A stretch of 64,000 bases of DNA from CAZSLI01 sp964607705. Lineage in GTDB: Bacteria > Actinomycetota > Coriobacteriia > Anaerosomatales > PHET01. Made by a program: the position numbers and the translations under genes. Below, piece after piece: positions 44,746 to 53,398 of the stretch. Location: assembly GCA_964607705.1 (NCBI GenBank), contig CAZSLI010000006.1:1-64000 (forward strand), read 5' to 3'. Below the pieces are notes generated by a model. That model worked only from the letters and a program-made list of their open reading frames with translations. It was not told the origin of the DNA and made no database searches. Each line of letters opens with the position of its first letter. Positions within the stretch are counted from its first letter, which is position 1.

Positions 44746-46383
44746 TTACGCCTCCCCGAGGATCTCGACCAGGTCAGCGCGAGGGCTCTCGCCGATCGGC
44801 TTTATGCCGAAGTTTTCCACAAGCACGCCAAGGACGGCGGGGGTGATGAAGGCCGGCAGGGTGGGGCCAAGCCGGATGTCGGTGATGCCCAGGTGCAGCA
44901 GCGTGAGCAGGATGGCGACGGCCTTCTGCTCGTACCACGACAGGATCATCGATAGCGGCAGGTCGTTCACGCCGCACTCGAACGCGTCGGCAAGCGCAGC
45001 TGCGACCTTGATCGCCGAGTACGCGTCGTTGCACTGGCCCACGTCCATAAGGCGTGGGAGTCCGCCGATCTCGCCGAGCTGCTTGTCGAAGAAGCGGAAC
45101 TTGCCGCACGCGAGCGTGAGCACGATGGTGTCGCTCGGCGTCTCTTCGACGAACTCCGAGTAGTAGTTGCGGCCGGGACGAGCGCCGTCACAGCCGCCCA
45201 CCAGGAAGAAGTGGCGGATGGCGCCGCTCTTCACGGCCTCGATGACGGTCGGGGCGACCGACAGGATCGTGTTGTGGCCGAAGCCGACCATGACCTCGCC
45301 CACCTCGGTGTCCCAGGTGAAGCCGTCCATCGCGAGCGCCTTCTCGATGACCGCCGAGAAGTCGCTACGGTGAACGTGGGGAACGCCGGGGAACTGGACC
45401 GGACCGCTCGTGAAGAGCCGGTCGCGATAGCTGTCCTTGGGCGGCATGAGGCAGTTGGTGGTCATCAGGATGGCGCCGGGGAACTCGGCGAACTCCTTGT
45501 GCTGGTTCTGCCACGCGGTGCCGAAGTGGCCGGCGAGCTGCGGGTGCTTCTTGAGCTCCGGGTACGCGTGCGACGGAAGCATCTCGCCGTGCGTGTACAC
45601 GTCGACGCCCTTGCCGTCGGTCGCCTCGAGCAGCGCCTTGAGGTCGGCGAGATCGTGGCCCGAGATCAGGATCGCGTGGCCCTTTCGCTGGCCGAGCGAT
45701 ACCTTGGTCGGCTCAGGGGTGCCGTACGTGCCGGTGTTGGCGGCGTCGAGGATCTCCATGGTGCGCAGGTTGACGGCACCGCATTCGAGCGCGATGCCCA
45801 CCCACTCGTCGAGGCCGAGCGACTCGTCCGAGACCTGCGAGAGCGCCCGGAACAGGTACGCGTCGATGACCTCGGGATCAGTGTGGCCCAGGACGCGGGC
45901 GTGATGCGCGTACGCTGCGACGCCTTTCATGCCGTAGATCGTGATCTCCTGCAGTGACTGCACGTTCTCGTCGCGGGTGGTGTCCCACGGGCTGCCGAGT
46001 TCGCGGCCGAGGGCGACCTTGCCCGCGACGTCGAGGCCGAGCGCGGCATCGATGCGCTCCACAGCGGTCAGAATGCCAAGCCGGGCAGCGAGTGCGCCGC
46101 GCAGCTCAAGCGCACGGTCGACCTTCGCGGCGATCGTCTCGGGGTCGAAATCGACGTTCGTGAGCGTCGTGAACAGCGAGTCCTCGACGAACTCGCCTTC
46201 CTCGACGAGCTCAGCGGCGGGGGCCTGGACCGCGATGGCGGCCAGGGCTCGTGACGCGTGGATCAGCAGATCCTGCAGAGCGGCGACGTCGGGGGTCTTA
46301 CCGCAGACGCCGACCTTGGTGCAGCCCGTGCCATGCGCGGCCTGCTCGCACTGGTTGCAGAACATCTCGGTGAGCTGGGTCAT
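44746..46383 (-). CDS. hcp: Hybrid cluster protein Hcp (hydroxylamine/NO reductase), class I
   Basis: 545 residues from ATG 46383, with AGGAG 6 bases upstream. N-terminal Cys set CX2CX8CX5C (Cys9, 12, 21, 27) binds the cubane cluster; the hybrid-cluster residues are in GHD, GEMLPSHAY, TTNCLMPP, FLVGGCDGA, LTLACGK and GQCND. Detoxifies nitric oxide or hydroxylamine in anaerobes. It follows a ferredoxin gene and ygbA and precedes the CXCH-protein genes. Confidence 0.96.
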   Translation of the reverse strand: MTQLTEMFCNQCEQAAHGTGCTKVGVCGKTPDVAALQDLLIHASRALAAIAVQAPAAELVEEGEFVEDSLFTTLTNVDFDPETIAAKVDRALELRGALAARLGILTAVERIDAALGLDVAGKVALGRELGSPWDTTRDENVQSLQEITIYGMKGVAAYAHHARVLGHTDPEVIDAYLFRALSQVSDESLGLDEWVGIALECGAVNLRTMEILDAANTGTYGTPEPTKVSLGQRKGHAILISGHDLADLKALLEATDGKGVDVYTHGEMLPSHAYPELKKHPQLAGHFGTAWQNQHKEFAEFPGAILMTTNCLMPPKDSYRDRLFTSGPVQFPGVPHVHRSDFSAVIEKALAMDGFTWDTEVGEVMVGFGHNTILSVAPTVIEAVKSGAIRHFFLVGGCDGARPGRNYYSEFVEETPSDTIVLTLACGKFRFFDKQLGEIGGLPRLMDVGQCNDAYSAIKVAAALADAFECGVNDLPLSMILSWYEQKAVAILLTLLHLGITDIRLGPTLPAFITPAVLGVLVENFGIKPIGESPRADLVEILGEA

Positions 46384-46408
46384 TCTCATCTCCTGTCAGT
46401 GGGTGAGA

Positions 46409-46819
46409 CTAGCCGTGGATCAGAGCAGGGAGGCAGCGGGTGCAGACCCACGTGCTCGTGCCCTTGGTGCGCACGGGGAGCAGCGGACCGTCGTCCTCGC
46501 TGCGGCCGCAGTTGAAGCAGTGCTGCGGCTCGTAGGTCTTGCGGCCGGCGGCGACGGCGTCACGGATCTGGCCGGCGACGTGCTCTTCGACGGCATCGTG
46601 ATCGAACGGGACGGTCTCACGCTCTTCGATGGTCAATGCGCCGGTCGGGCACACCGCGAGGCAGAAGCCTGCGCCGTCACACAGTTCCTCACGGACTACC
46701 TTGGCCTTGCCATCGACGATCACGATGGCCCCCTCGGCGCATGGCGACACGCACACGCCGCAGCCGTTGCAGAGCTCTTCATCGATCCTGACTATCTGTC
46801 GAGTGACGGTGTTGCTCAT
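46409..46819 (-). CDS. 4Fe-4S ferredoxin with zinc ribbon, Hcp-linked
   Basis: 136 residues from ATG 46819, with GGAAGGA upstream. First cluster site complete (CNGCGVC and CVSPC, Cys17-27). The second site reads CDGAGFC then LAVC, with Ala50 in place of one Cys, as in other Hcp-linked ferredoxins I recall. The C-terminal ~40 residues have QHCFNC and WVCTRC, a zinc ribbon. Likely electron donor to Hcp, 25 bases downstream. Confidence 0.82.
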   Translation of the reverse strand: MSNTVTRQIVRIDEELCNGCGVCVSPCAEGAIVIVDGKAKVVREELCDGAGFCLAVCPTGALTIEERETVPFDHDAVEEHVAGQIRDAVAAGRKTYEPQHCFNCGRSEDDGPLLPVRTKGTSTWVCTRCLPALIHG

Positions 46820-46902
46820 TCCTGGTTCCTTCCACTTATGCGGCGCTGCCGCGTACGGTCGCGGCGTGTGTGCCGCTGGGCGCTGTCTCGCTAGAGGCGC
46901 TG

Positions 46903-47340
46903 CTAGTGCGCCGAGTTGTGCTGGGTTCTGGCGTCTTGATCGATACGACGACGCCACTTACGACCCTCGAGCATGTGCTTGACGCCGTCGATCGCATGTC
47001 CCTTGCGCCACGACTTCGGCCCGGAGTAGCGCATCATCTGTTGCTGCCACTCACTCTCGGAGGACATGTAGCAATGGGTGTCACAGTGGGCGCAAAACGG
47101 CTTGGGGTCCTTGGGGCAGTACGCCCGCCGCTTCTCGGCATAGGCCAGGTGGGCCTCGCACTCGGGGCACAACTGCAACTTCTTCGCGTACACGCCGAGT
47201 TGCTGTGCCTCCGTCTGGATGGGCCGGCGCGCCGACGCGTCGTGGTGGCCGTCGCACCAGATCTGGACGAAGTCAGCCAGCACTGCGATGTCGTGCCGCA
47301 CCTTCGAATCCTGAGCCTTCTGGACGAATCGTTCGTTCAC
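46903..47340 (-). CDS. ygbA: YgbA-like (nitrous oxide-stimulated promoter) family protein
   Basis: 145 residues from a GTG at 47340 with AAAAGGGG upstream. Conserved Cys pattern LCPEC, AYCPKDPKPFCAHCDTHCY and the MMRYSGP segment match the PF11756 family. In enterobacteria ygbA belongs to the NsrR-regulated nitrosative stress genes. First gene of the ygbA-ferredoxin-hcp set, and divergent from a Crp/Fnr regulator. Confidence 0.85.
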   Translation of the reverse strand: MNERFVQKAQDSKVRHDIAVLADFVQIWCDGHHDASARRPIQTEAQQLGVYAKKLQLCPECEAHLAYAEKRRAYCPKDPKPFCAHCDTHCYMSSESEWQQQMMRYSGPKSWRKGHAIDGVKHMLEGRKWRRRIDQDARTQHNSAH

Positions 47341-47394
47341 GGTCGTCCCCTTTTCTATACGTGCGCGGCATGCCGCAGGTGGTTTCCTCGGCGT

Positions 47395-47458
47395 AGACTA
47401 GGCGCTTCGAGGGGCGCAGACTTTGACGGGCATCAAATCTCAGAAGAATCTTTACAAT
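47395..47458. promoter_or_regulatory. Shared FNR/Dnr-type box and divergent promoters
   Basis: TTGAC-GGGC-ATCAA (47423-47436) matches the FNR/Dnr consensus TTGAT-N4-ATCAA at 9 of 10 positions. On the minus strand TAGTCT (47400-47395) would put the ygbA start at about 47388, with the box centred near -41.5, the class II position. On the plus strand TACAAT (47453-47458) would put the box near -35. Confidence 0.7.
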
Positions 47459-47507
47459 CCGAGTAGGGAATCACTGCCCAGATCGCGGATGCAGAGAGAG
47501 GGACGGC

Positions 47508-48221
47508 GTGCCAGCACCCGAAGACATCAGGCCCGACGTGTGGAGTGCCTTCCGCGCGTGCCGTCTGTGGCGCACGGCCAGCGATGACGCGGTGGCCGAC
47601 CTCGCGCGCACGGCCCACGTCCGTGACGTCGCCCGGGGGACGAGCCTTGCCGTGGAAGGGGATCCCGCAGACGAGTTCGGCGTCATGGTCTCGGGGAAGG
47701 CTCGTGTCTTCTACCTCGGCGCAGACGGTCGCCAGATCACCTTTGAGACGCTTGAGACGGCGGACCCTCTTGCTGCGGTCGCGTCCCTTGCGGGAGGCCG
47801 GTATCCTGCGCAGATCGAGGCGGCCACGGCCGCCACCGTGGCATGCGTACGCGCCGAGCAGCTATTCGCCCTGCTCGAACGGGAACCTCAGGTGGCGCGC
47901 ACGCTCATCGGCGACCTGGCGAACCGGGTCGTCAACTTCACGGCTGTGGTGCAGACACTCGCGCTCGATGTGCCGAGCCGGCTCGCGCGCTTCATCTTCC
48001 AGCGCTCGCTACAGGTAGGCCGACCGGTCGCCGGTGGGCTCGAGGTCGAGCTGGGCATGAAGAAGGGCGAGCTCGCCATGGCGCTCGGCACAGTGCCTGA
48101 GACGCTGTCGCGGGCCTTCGGCAAACTCAAGGACGATGGCATCCTTGAAGTCCACGGTGGCAAGGTCACCGTTCACGATGTCCGTGCGCTGGCCGCCATG
48201 GGCAGCGGCTACGAGGACTGA
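47508..48221 (+). CDS. Crp/Fnr-family regulator (Dnr/NnrR-like)
   Basis: 237 residues from a GTG with GAGGGA upstream. N-terminal cNMP-binding fold (VARGTSLAVEGDPADEFGVMVSG), long dimer helix, C-terminal winged helix (GELAMALGTVPETLSRAFGKLKDDG). It lacks the N-terminal Cys cluster of FNR, so it is closer to Dnr/NnrR or other ligand-binding members. Position and the FNR-type box suggest it senses nitric oxide or redox state and controls both itself and ygbA-hcp. Confidence 0.85.
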   Translation: MPAPEDIRPDVWSAFRACRLWRTASDDAVADLARTAHVRDVARGTSLAVEGDPADEFGVMVSGKARVFYLGADGRQITFETLETADPLAAVASLAGGRYPAQIEAATAATVACVRAEQLFALLEREPQVARTLIGDLANRVVNFTAVVQTLALDVPSRLARFIFQRSLQVGRPVAGGLEVELGMKKGELAMALGTVPETLSRAFGKLKDDGILEVHGGKVTVHDVRALAAMGSGYED

Positions 48222-49006
48222 GCGCGCTTCGTCTCGTCTGCCGCGGCGTCCTCGGCCGACTCCACCTCGGCCGCACGCCTCGCCCGGCCCGCCTCGACGG
48301 CAGCCTTGCTACCCCGCTCGAGCGTCCCTGCCATCAGGAAGCCTGCGAGCAAGATGGCGGATGCGATCATCTCGCCGAGGTACAGGCCCGCGGTCGTGCC
48401 CGCGCGCGCCATCCCGCCCATGCCTGCGATGATCAGAGTGCCGATGATGATGAACACATTGGCCCACGCGCGGTAGCGGAACTCCTTCTTCGGCCAGAAC
48501 TTGATGACCGACCATGCGCTGCCGCCGAGCAGAAGCAGCGAGCCCGGGATGTTGAAGACCAGCGACATGATGCGCGGGAAGCTGGTCGACGAGCCGAGAG
48601 CTTGGCCGCCCACCACGATTCCCGGTATCAGCTTGGCCATGTCCAGTTGCACCGTGAAGGCACCGTAGAGGAAGACCAGCAGCCACGCCATGTTCATGCC
48701 GAAGTAGAAGTCACCCTTCCTCGGCGTCTTGGTGATGAGGTAGAGCGTGCCGCTGCCGAGGAACCCGACAAGCGACGCCGCCAGCACGATGTAGACCCGG
48801 TAGACCGTCGGGTCCCAGTGCCCGGTGTACTCGGAGACGGCCTCCATCACGGCCGCGACCGCGTAGAACAGGAAGCCGATCGCCCACATGAGCTGGTGCA
48901 TCTTGCGGCGCTGGATGTACTGACGCGCGAGCAGCGCCACGTAGACGAAGCCGAGGACCGCGGTCGCAGCGGGCCACCACCAGGCACTCCAGAACTCCGA
49001 GCTCAT
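48209..49006 (-). CDS. Seven-helix membrane protein of unknown function
   Basis: 265 residues from ATG 49006. Seven predicted helices, no large loops, and a charged cytoplasmic tail rich in Glu, Ala and Arg. I do not recognise a family. It is last in the kinase operon (46 bases after the coiled-coil protein) and overlaps the convergent Crp/Fnr gene by 13 bases. Seven helices plus a signalling-gene context could suggest a sensor or lipid-associated protein, but no motif shows it. Confidence 0.65.
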   Translation of the reverse strand: MSSEFWSAWWWPAATAVLGFVYVALLARQYIQRRKMHQLMWAIGFLFYAVAAVMEAVSEYTGHWDPTVYRVYIVLAASLVGFLGSGTLYLITKTPRKGDFYFGMNMAWLLVFLYGAFTVQLDMAKLIPGIVVGGQALGSSTSFPRIMSLVFNIPGSLLLLGGSAWSVIKFWPKKEFRYRAWANVFIIIGTLIIAGMGGMARAGTTAGLYLGEMIASAILLAGFLMAGTLERGSKAAVEAGRARRAAEVESAEDAAADETKRAQSS

Positions 49007-49052
49007 CAGTGCTCCCCCATCCAAGACGGCGGGGCCTACAACCGCTGACCCC

Positions 49053-50102
49053 TTAGTACGTCCGCAGGCGCTTGTCCGCGGCGAGCGCCTCATCACGCGC
49101 CTTGTAGTAGGCGTCGGTCGCCGCGCCGGCGCTCGACTTAAAAGCATCGGCCACCGCGGCCTCGGGCGATGCGGGCAGGGATTTCGCCTGCTCGACCGCT
49201 GTCCGGTCCTCGGCGTTGTACGTGGCGATCAGCGAGTTGGCCTTTGCGACGTCACCGGCCAACCACGCCGCATCCGACTGCTGCGACAGCTTGTTGATGC
49301 TCAGCCGAGTGGCCAGATAGGCAAGATACGTCTCGAAGGGCGCTGCCGAGAACGCGCTTTCGGCCTCCTGGAACTTGGCCTGCGCGAGGGCGAGCTTGGC
49401 GGCGGCTTCCTTGTTCAGAGACTGCGACTTGGTGACGCCCGCCTTAGTGAGCTTGTTGTACGACGCGACCGCTTGGTCCGATGAGGTGTCGGCGTCGAGG
49501 GCTGCCTGCCATGCCTGTTCGGCCAGGGGCAGCGCCTTGGCGGCCTGCTCGTTGACAGCAAGGACCGGCGGCGCCTCTGCGAGCATCTTCCTGCGGGCCT
49601 CCGCCGATGCCTTCAACAGCAAGGCCCGCTCCCGCTCGTCGTCGTTGAGCTTGGGATACGCCTCGTCGATGAGCGCCACGGCGGCCACCAGCTGCTCGTC
49701 CACCTTGGGCGTCTTTGCGGCAGCAGCGGCCGCCTCGGCAGCCAGCGCGGGAGTGATCTGAGCGGACACGGCGGCGTCGATCTCGACGACATCCTTGTCG
49801 GCCGCCTGCACGATCGCCGTGGCCTTGTCGAGCTTGCGGGCCGCTTCCATGCGCTGAGAGAACGCGCCGTAGCCAACGAACAGGAACGCGACCAGGGCGA
49901 GTGCACCCAGCGCTATCAGCGCGTAGAACATCCACCGGCGATTACGTTGCGTAGCCTCGCTGGGAAACTCGCGGCTCGGCGAGGTAGCTTGCGGCTCAGG
50001 TTCAGTGATCGGCTGGATCAGCGGCGGTGTCGGTGCCGCATCCTGTGAGGCGGTGACTACGGGACTCGGTTCGGCCGGCTGGTCGGACACGGGCTCGGTC
50101 AT
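49053..50102 (-). CDS. Anchored extracytoplasmic coiled-coil protein
   Basis: 349 residues. A Pro/Ser/Glu-rich cytoplasmic start (~55 residues), one helix (MFYALIALGALALVAFLFVG), then ~270 residues of mostly helical, Ala-rich repeats with possible TPR-like pacing (AEQAWQAALDADTSS, ALAQAKFQEAESAFS). ATG overlaps the TGA of the kinase gene by four bases. Could be the exposed sensor half of the kinase system. Confidence 0.6.
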   Translation of the reverse strand: MTEPVSDQPAEPSPVVTASQDAAPTPPLIQPITEPEPQATSPSREFPSEATQRNRRWMFYALIALGALALVAFLFVGYGAFSQRMEAARKLDKATAIVQAADKDVVEIDAAVSAQITPALAAEAAAAAAKTPKVDEQLVAAVALIDEAYPKLNDDERERALLLKASAEARRKMLAEAPPVLAVNEQAAKALPLAEQAWQAALDADTSSDQAVASYNKLTKAGVTKSQSLNKEAAAKLALAQAKFQEAESAFSAAPFETYLAYLATRLSINKLSQQSDAAWLAGDVAKANSLIATYNAEDRTAVEQAKSLPASPEAAVADAFKSSAGAATDAYYKARDEALAADKRLRTY

Positions 50103-51187
50103 ACGGGCTCTCCCTGTGCGAGCGGCTTCATCGGCAGGACAAGCTCGAACTTGGCGCCCTGCGCGTGTTCCTGCACCCGTATAGTACCGCCGTGCGCCTC
50201 GGCGATGGCCGCAGCGAGATGAAGACCGATGCCGCCGCCTCCTCCCGCGCGTGGCTCAGGACCTTCGTAGAAGCTGTCGAAGAGGCGACCGAGCTCGAGT
50301 GGATCGATCGCTGGACCGCGATCGGCCACGGTCACGATGGCGCAGCCATCTTCGCCGTAGACGCTGACCTCGACAGTCTCCTCTGTCGGCGTCACGAGAA
50401 GCGCATTGTCCAGAAGCCCGACGACCACAGTCACGATCCTTCGGCGGTCTACGACCACGCGTGGAAGTGCGGGATCGAGATCGACGACCATGCGGTCGGC
50501 GAATTCGGGGTGGCGGCCTAGGACATCCATGACGAGTGCCCCAAGATCCACAGGGGCGACCTCAAGCGACAGCGCTCCCTGCCGCAGCTCCGTGACGAGT
50601 GCGAGGTCCTCGACGAGACGCGTGACCTCTGCGGCTCGTTGCATCACCGTATCGGCGGCGGCTTGTCTGCGTGTCACGTTCTCGGCAATCTCGGGCCGCG
50701 TCAGCAGTTGCGCGTTGGAGGCGATGGCCGCCAACGGCTCGGACAGTCGTGCTGTCAGCAGAGCGAGAAAGTGGTCGCGTTGACGCTCGAACCGTTCGTC
50801 GAACGAGATCTCGCGGGAAATCGAGACCACTGCGGCAGGATCGCCCTCCTCGTCCTTGACCGGCAGGACGACGTTTCGAACCCGGATCCGCGTTCCGTCC
50901 GCTCGCACCGCGTCGGCCTCGCGCTCGACCGCGTGGTCTGAGCCGGCGATGGCGCGCAGGTCCATCACCACACGAAGCCGCTGGTCAGGAACCACATGAG
51001 GAAGCCGCAAGCCGCGCACTTCATCGTACGCCCACCCGTACAGGCCTTCACATGCGGGATTCCATACCAGCACGTGGCCGTCGAGGTCGAGCACCTTGAT
51101 GCAGTCGCCGGAGTGACGCACGAGCGCTTCGATCACGCCGTGCGGTAGGGCGAGCGCTGGAGCCTTCTGTTCGTCTTCGTGTGTCAT
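50099..51187 (-). CDS. PAS-domain histidine-kinase-like protein lacking the phosphoacceptor His
   Basis: 362 residues, no membrane helix. PAS domain (residues ~18-125, VLDLDGHVLVWNPACE), then a HisKA-like helix pair and a HATPase domain. The H-box FLATVSHELRTPL appears as FLALLTARLSEPL, with Ala146 in place of the catalytic His. The ATP-binding N box (GLLDNALL), G1 (DRGPAID) and G2 (GGGGIGLHLA) are intact. It may bind ATP without autophosphorylation, or hand over signals by contact. GAGGAG lies 8 bases before the ATG, inside an inverted repeat. Confidence 0.8.
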   Translation of the reverse strand: MTHEDEQKAPALALPHGVIEALVRHSGDCIKVLDLDGHVLVWNPACEGLYGWAYDEVRGLRLPHVVPDQRLRVVMDLRAIAGSDHAVEREADAVRADGTRIRVRNVVLPVKDEEGDPAAVVSISREISFDERFERQRDHFLALLTARLSEPLAAIASNAQLLTRPEIAENVTRRQAAADTVMQRAAEVTRLVEDLALVTELRQGALSLEVAPVDLGALVMDVLGRHPEFADRMVVDLDPALPRVVVDRRRIVTVVVGLLDNALLVTPTEETVEVSVYGEDGCAIVTVADRGPAIDPLELGRLFDSFYEGPEPRAGGGGGIGLHLAAAIAEAHGGTIRVQEHAQGAKFELVLPMKPLAQGEPV

Positions 51188-51190
51188 GTG

Positions 51191-51229
51191 TGACGCTCCT
51201 CACATCTCTTGTACATCACAAGAGCGTCA
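51191..51229. repeat. Overlapping inverted repeats covering the kinase ribosome site
   Basis: TGACGCTC (51191-51198) pairs with GAGCGTCA (51222-51229), and CTCTTGT (51206-51212) pairs with ACAAGAG (51218-51224). Both use 51222-51224, so the full stems exclude each other. The kinase Shine-Dalgarno (GAGGAG, bases 51201-51196 on the minus strand) is inside the outer arm. Confidence 0.6.
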
Positions 51230-51422
51230 GGAGCCAGATGTTGGTACTTGTTACCGAAGAATCTCTCAGAAATTTCCGCCAACTTTGGCGACTCGGCATG
51301 CGCGTTGCTTTCCTGCGTACGCAGAGTAGGGCGACCTGCCTTCTTCCTCCCCCCTCAGAGGCGGGGAACGCCCACTCGAATACAGAACGAGGCGCGCCCC
51401 CCACGCGCCTCGTTTGTCTTTT
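51230..51422 (+). ncRNA. Candidate structured small RNA or leader ending at an orphan terminator
   Basis: The spacer 51188-51495 has no gene on either strand yet ends in a plus-strand terminator. Visible stems: CGCCA/TGGCG (51278-51291), the palindrome CTGCGTACGCAG (51313-51324), GAGT-GGGCG with CGCCC-ACTC, enclosing a CCCC/GGGG helix. It may be a small RNA, or a transcription-attenuation leader for the WYL operon. No Rfam family is recognised by eye, and its promoter is not clear. Confidence 0.4.
51386..51422 (+). terminator. Intrinsic terminator with no plus-strand gene upstream
   Basis: AACGAGGCGCG (51386-51396) and CGCGCCTCGTT (51404-51414) form an 11-base-pair stem; TGTCTTTT follows on the plus strand. 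Transcription from the left must exist for it to matter, since the nearest gene on the left is on the minus strand. Confidence 0.8.
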
Positions 51423-51495
51423 CCGGGGCAAGTTCTCAGCGCGGTCGAGACGACTCGCTACAATTGACGGCGTTCGTGCGAATCGAGGGGGAATA

Positions 51496-52467
51496 GTGGC
51501 GCAGGCTGTAGAGCGGCTCTTGAACCTGGCGCTGTATCTTGCCGACGCGCCGGGCACGGTCACGGCCGATCAGATCCGTGATGAGGTGTCCGGGTACGGG
51601 CCGGGACAGGACGATGCCGCCTTCAAGCGCATGCTCGAAAGAGACAAAGACGACTTGCGCTCCGCCGGGCTTGTGATCGACTGCGATGACGAAGGCCGCT
51701 ACCGGCTCGACCGTGCCGCGACCTACGTGCGCTCGATCGACCTCACTCCCGAGGAGACCGCCGCCATCAGGGCCGCTGGCACCGCACTTCTCGGCGACGC
51801 TTCATTTCCGTTCCCGGACGATCTTCGGCTCGCACTCGCCAAGATCGCAGCCGAAGTCGAGGTGGAGCAGTTGCCTGCCGCCGCGCGCCTTGCGGATGAG
51901 GATCCAGCACGCCAAGGCCACCTTGTGGCAGAGCTATCGTCGGCGGCGACACGGAAGAAGCGTGTCTCCTTCGACTACACGAACTCCGCGGGTTCCTCGG
52001 CGCCCCACGACGTGGAGCCGTACGGGCTGTTCCTCCACGATGGACGCTGGTACCTCGTGGGCAGGGACGTCGCCAAGAAGCAGACGCGCACCTACACGGT
52101 TGGCCGCATGGGCTCGCTGAGCGTCAACGCGGCTGCGCCCAAGACCGCCGACTTCGTCCGCCCTGCGGGTTTCGATGTGGCCACGTTCGTGCGGCTGCCC
52201 TTCCAGTACGGCCAGGAGGCCGACGAGTTCACGGCCGTCATCCGGTTCGATGTCGCGGCAGCGTGGCGCGCGCGCAGGGTGACCGCTGGCCAAGGCGAGC
52301 TCGAGTTGGCTGGCGACGGCGTCGTGTGGCGAGTCCCCGCTCGCTCGCAGCGTCGCCTGCTTCGGTTCGTGATCGAGAACGGTCCGGGTATCCAGGTGGT
52401 GGGACCGTCAGAGCTGGTGCAAGCGCTGCGCTCGGGTCTTGAAGAGACGGGGGCGCTCCATGCCTAA
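51496..52467 (+). CDS. WYL-domain transcriptional regulator (PafB-like)
   Basis: 323 residues from a GTG with GAGGGGG upstream. N-terminal winged helix (VERLLNLALYLADAPGTVTADQI), then a WYL domain (VSFDYTN, YGLFLHDGRWYLVGRD) and a C-terminal extension. With the next gene it forms the PafB/PafC arrangement known in actinobacteria for a RecA-independent DNA damage response. A TACAAT -10 is upstream near 51470. The ligand is probably single-stranded DNA or nucleotides. Confidence 0.85.
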   Translation: MAQAVERLLNLALYLADAPGTVTADQIRDEVSGYGPGQDDAAFKRMLERDKDDLRSAGLVIDCDDEGRYRLDRAATYVRSIDLTPEETAAIRAAGTALLGDASFPFPDDLRLALAKIAAEVEVEQLPAAARLADEDPARQGHLVAELSSAATRKKRVSFDYTNSAGSSAPHDVEPYGLFLHDGRWYLVGRDVAKKQTRTYTVGRMGSLSVNAAAPKTADFVRPAGFDVATFVRLPFQYGQEADEFTAVIRFDVAAAWRARRVTAGQGELELAGDGVVWRVPARSQRRLLRFVIENGPGIQVVGPSELVQALRSGLEETGALHA

Positions 52468-53398
52468 GCCGACCACCCAGGAGCGCACGCGTCGGCTCGT
52501 CGCCATACTCGGTCAGCTCAAGAACGGTGCGCGCATCCCCGTCGCAGCGCTCGCCGAGGAGATCGGCGTCACCCCTGCCGAACTGGCGTCTGATCTCGGG
52601 ACCCTGATGATCTGCGGGGTCGCGCCCTACGACCCGCTGGGGCTCGTGCCCGTCTTCATCGAGGACGACGAGGTCGTAGTCTGGGGTGACATGCCGGGCC
52701 TGCGTGGGCCCGTGCGGCTCTCGTCCGCCGAAGCGCGGGCGCTCGCGGCCGCGCTGCAGTCGGTGGGCTTTGCAGCCGATGACCCGCTCACAGCCCGACT
52801 CATCGACAGCGCCGCGGGGTCCTTCGACGCTCAAGAGACCGCCGCTGTCGTCCGCTCGGCGATCGAGGGCCATCAGAGCCAGGTGTACGGCGTGCTCGCT
52901 GCCGCGGTGCGCGACACTGCCGTCGTGGCGATCGAGTACACGAGCGCGGGCAGCGACGCGGTCACCGACAGGCGCATCGAACCGGTCGGGCTCTTCGCCG
53001 AGCGCGGGGCGTGGTACGTCACCGCCTGGTGTCGCCTCGCGCTGGGCTGGCGCACGTTCCGCATCGACCGTATCCGTTCGGCTGTCGCTCTCGCAGAAAC
53101 GTTCGATGCCGTGAACCACAGTGGCGCCCCATCTGAACGGGCGCTGGACACCGCGAGCCTCCCCCTCGCGCGCCTCCGCTTCGACGAGCGCGAGCATTTC
53201 GTCGAGCGCGAATGGCCCGGCGGCCGGTTGATCGAGCAGCTGCCTGACGGATCGTGGATCGCCGAGGTTCCCTACGCGGGGACGACTTGGATCGCACGGC
53301 ACGTCCTGGGCCGCCTGGGTGCGGTCGAGGTACTCGAGCCGGCGGACGTGCGCAGCGCGGTCGCAAGGCTCGCCGACGACGCAATACGAGCGCTCTAG
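52460..53398 (+). CDS. WYL-domain transcriptional regulator (PafC-like)
   Basis: 312 residues from ATG 52460, overlapping the previous gene by 8 bases. N-terminal HTH (RRLVAILGQLKNGARIPVAAL), WYL core (VAIEYTS, PVGLFAERGAWYVTAWCR) and a WCX-like tail. The paired genes probably form a heteromer acting on DNA repair genes. The stop shares CTAG with the convergent helicase gene. Confidence 0.85.
   Translation: MPKPTTQERTRRLVAILGQLKNGARIPVAALAEEIGVTPAELASDLGTLMICGVAPYDPLGLVPVFIEDDEVVVWGDMPGLRGPVRLSSAEARALAAALQSVGFAADDPLTARLIDSAAGSFDAQETAAVVRSAIEGHQSQVYGVLAAAVRDTAVVAIEYTSAGSDAVTDRRIEPVGLFAERGAWYVTAWCRLALGWRTFRIDRIRSAVALAETFDAVNHSGAPSERALDTASLPLARLRFDEREHFVEREWPGGRLIEQLPDGSWIAEVPYAGTTWIARHVLGRLGAVEVLEPADVRSAVARLADDAIRAL

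Noticed and set aside
51209..51496. 95-residue plus-strand ORF in the structured spacer
   Set aside because: No ribosome site, no recognisable domain, and it runs through a strong terminator.
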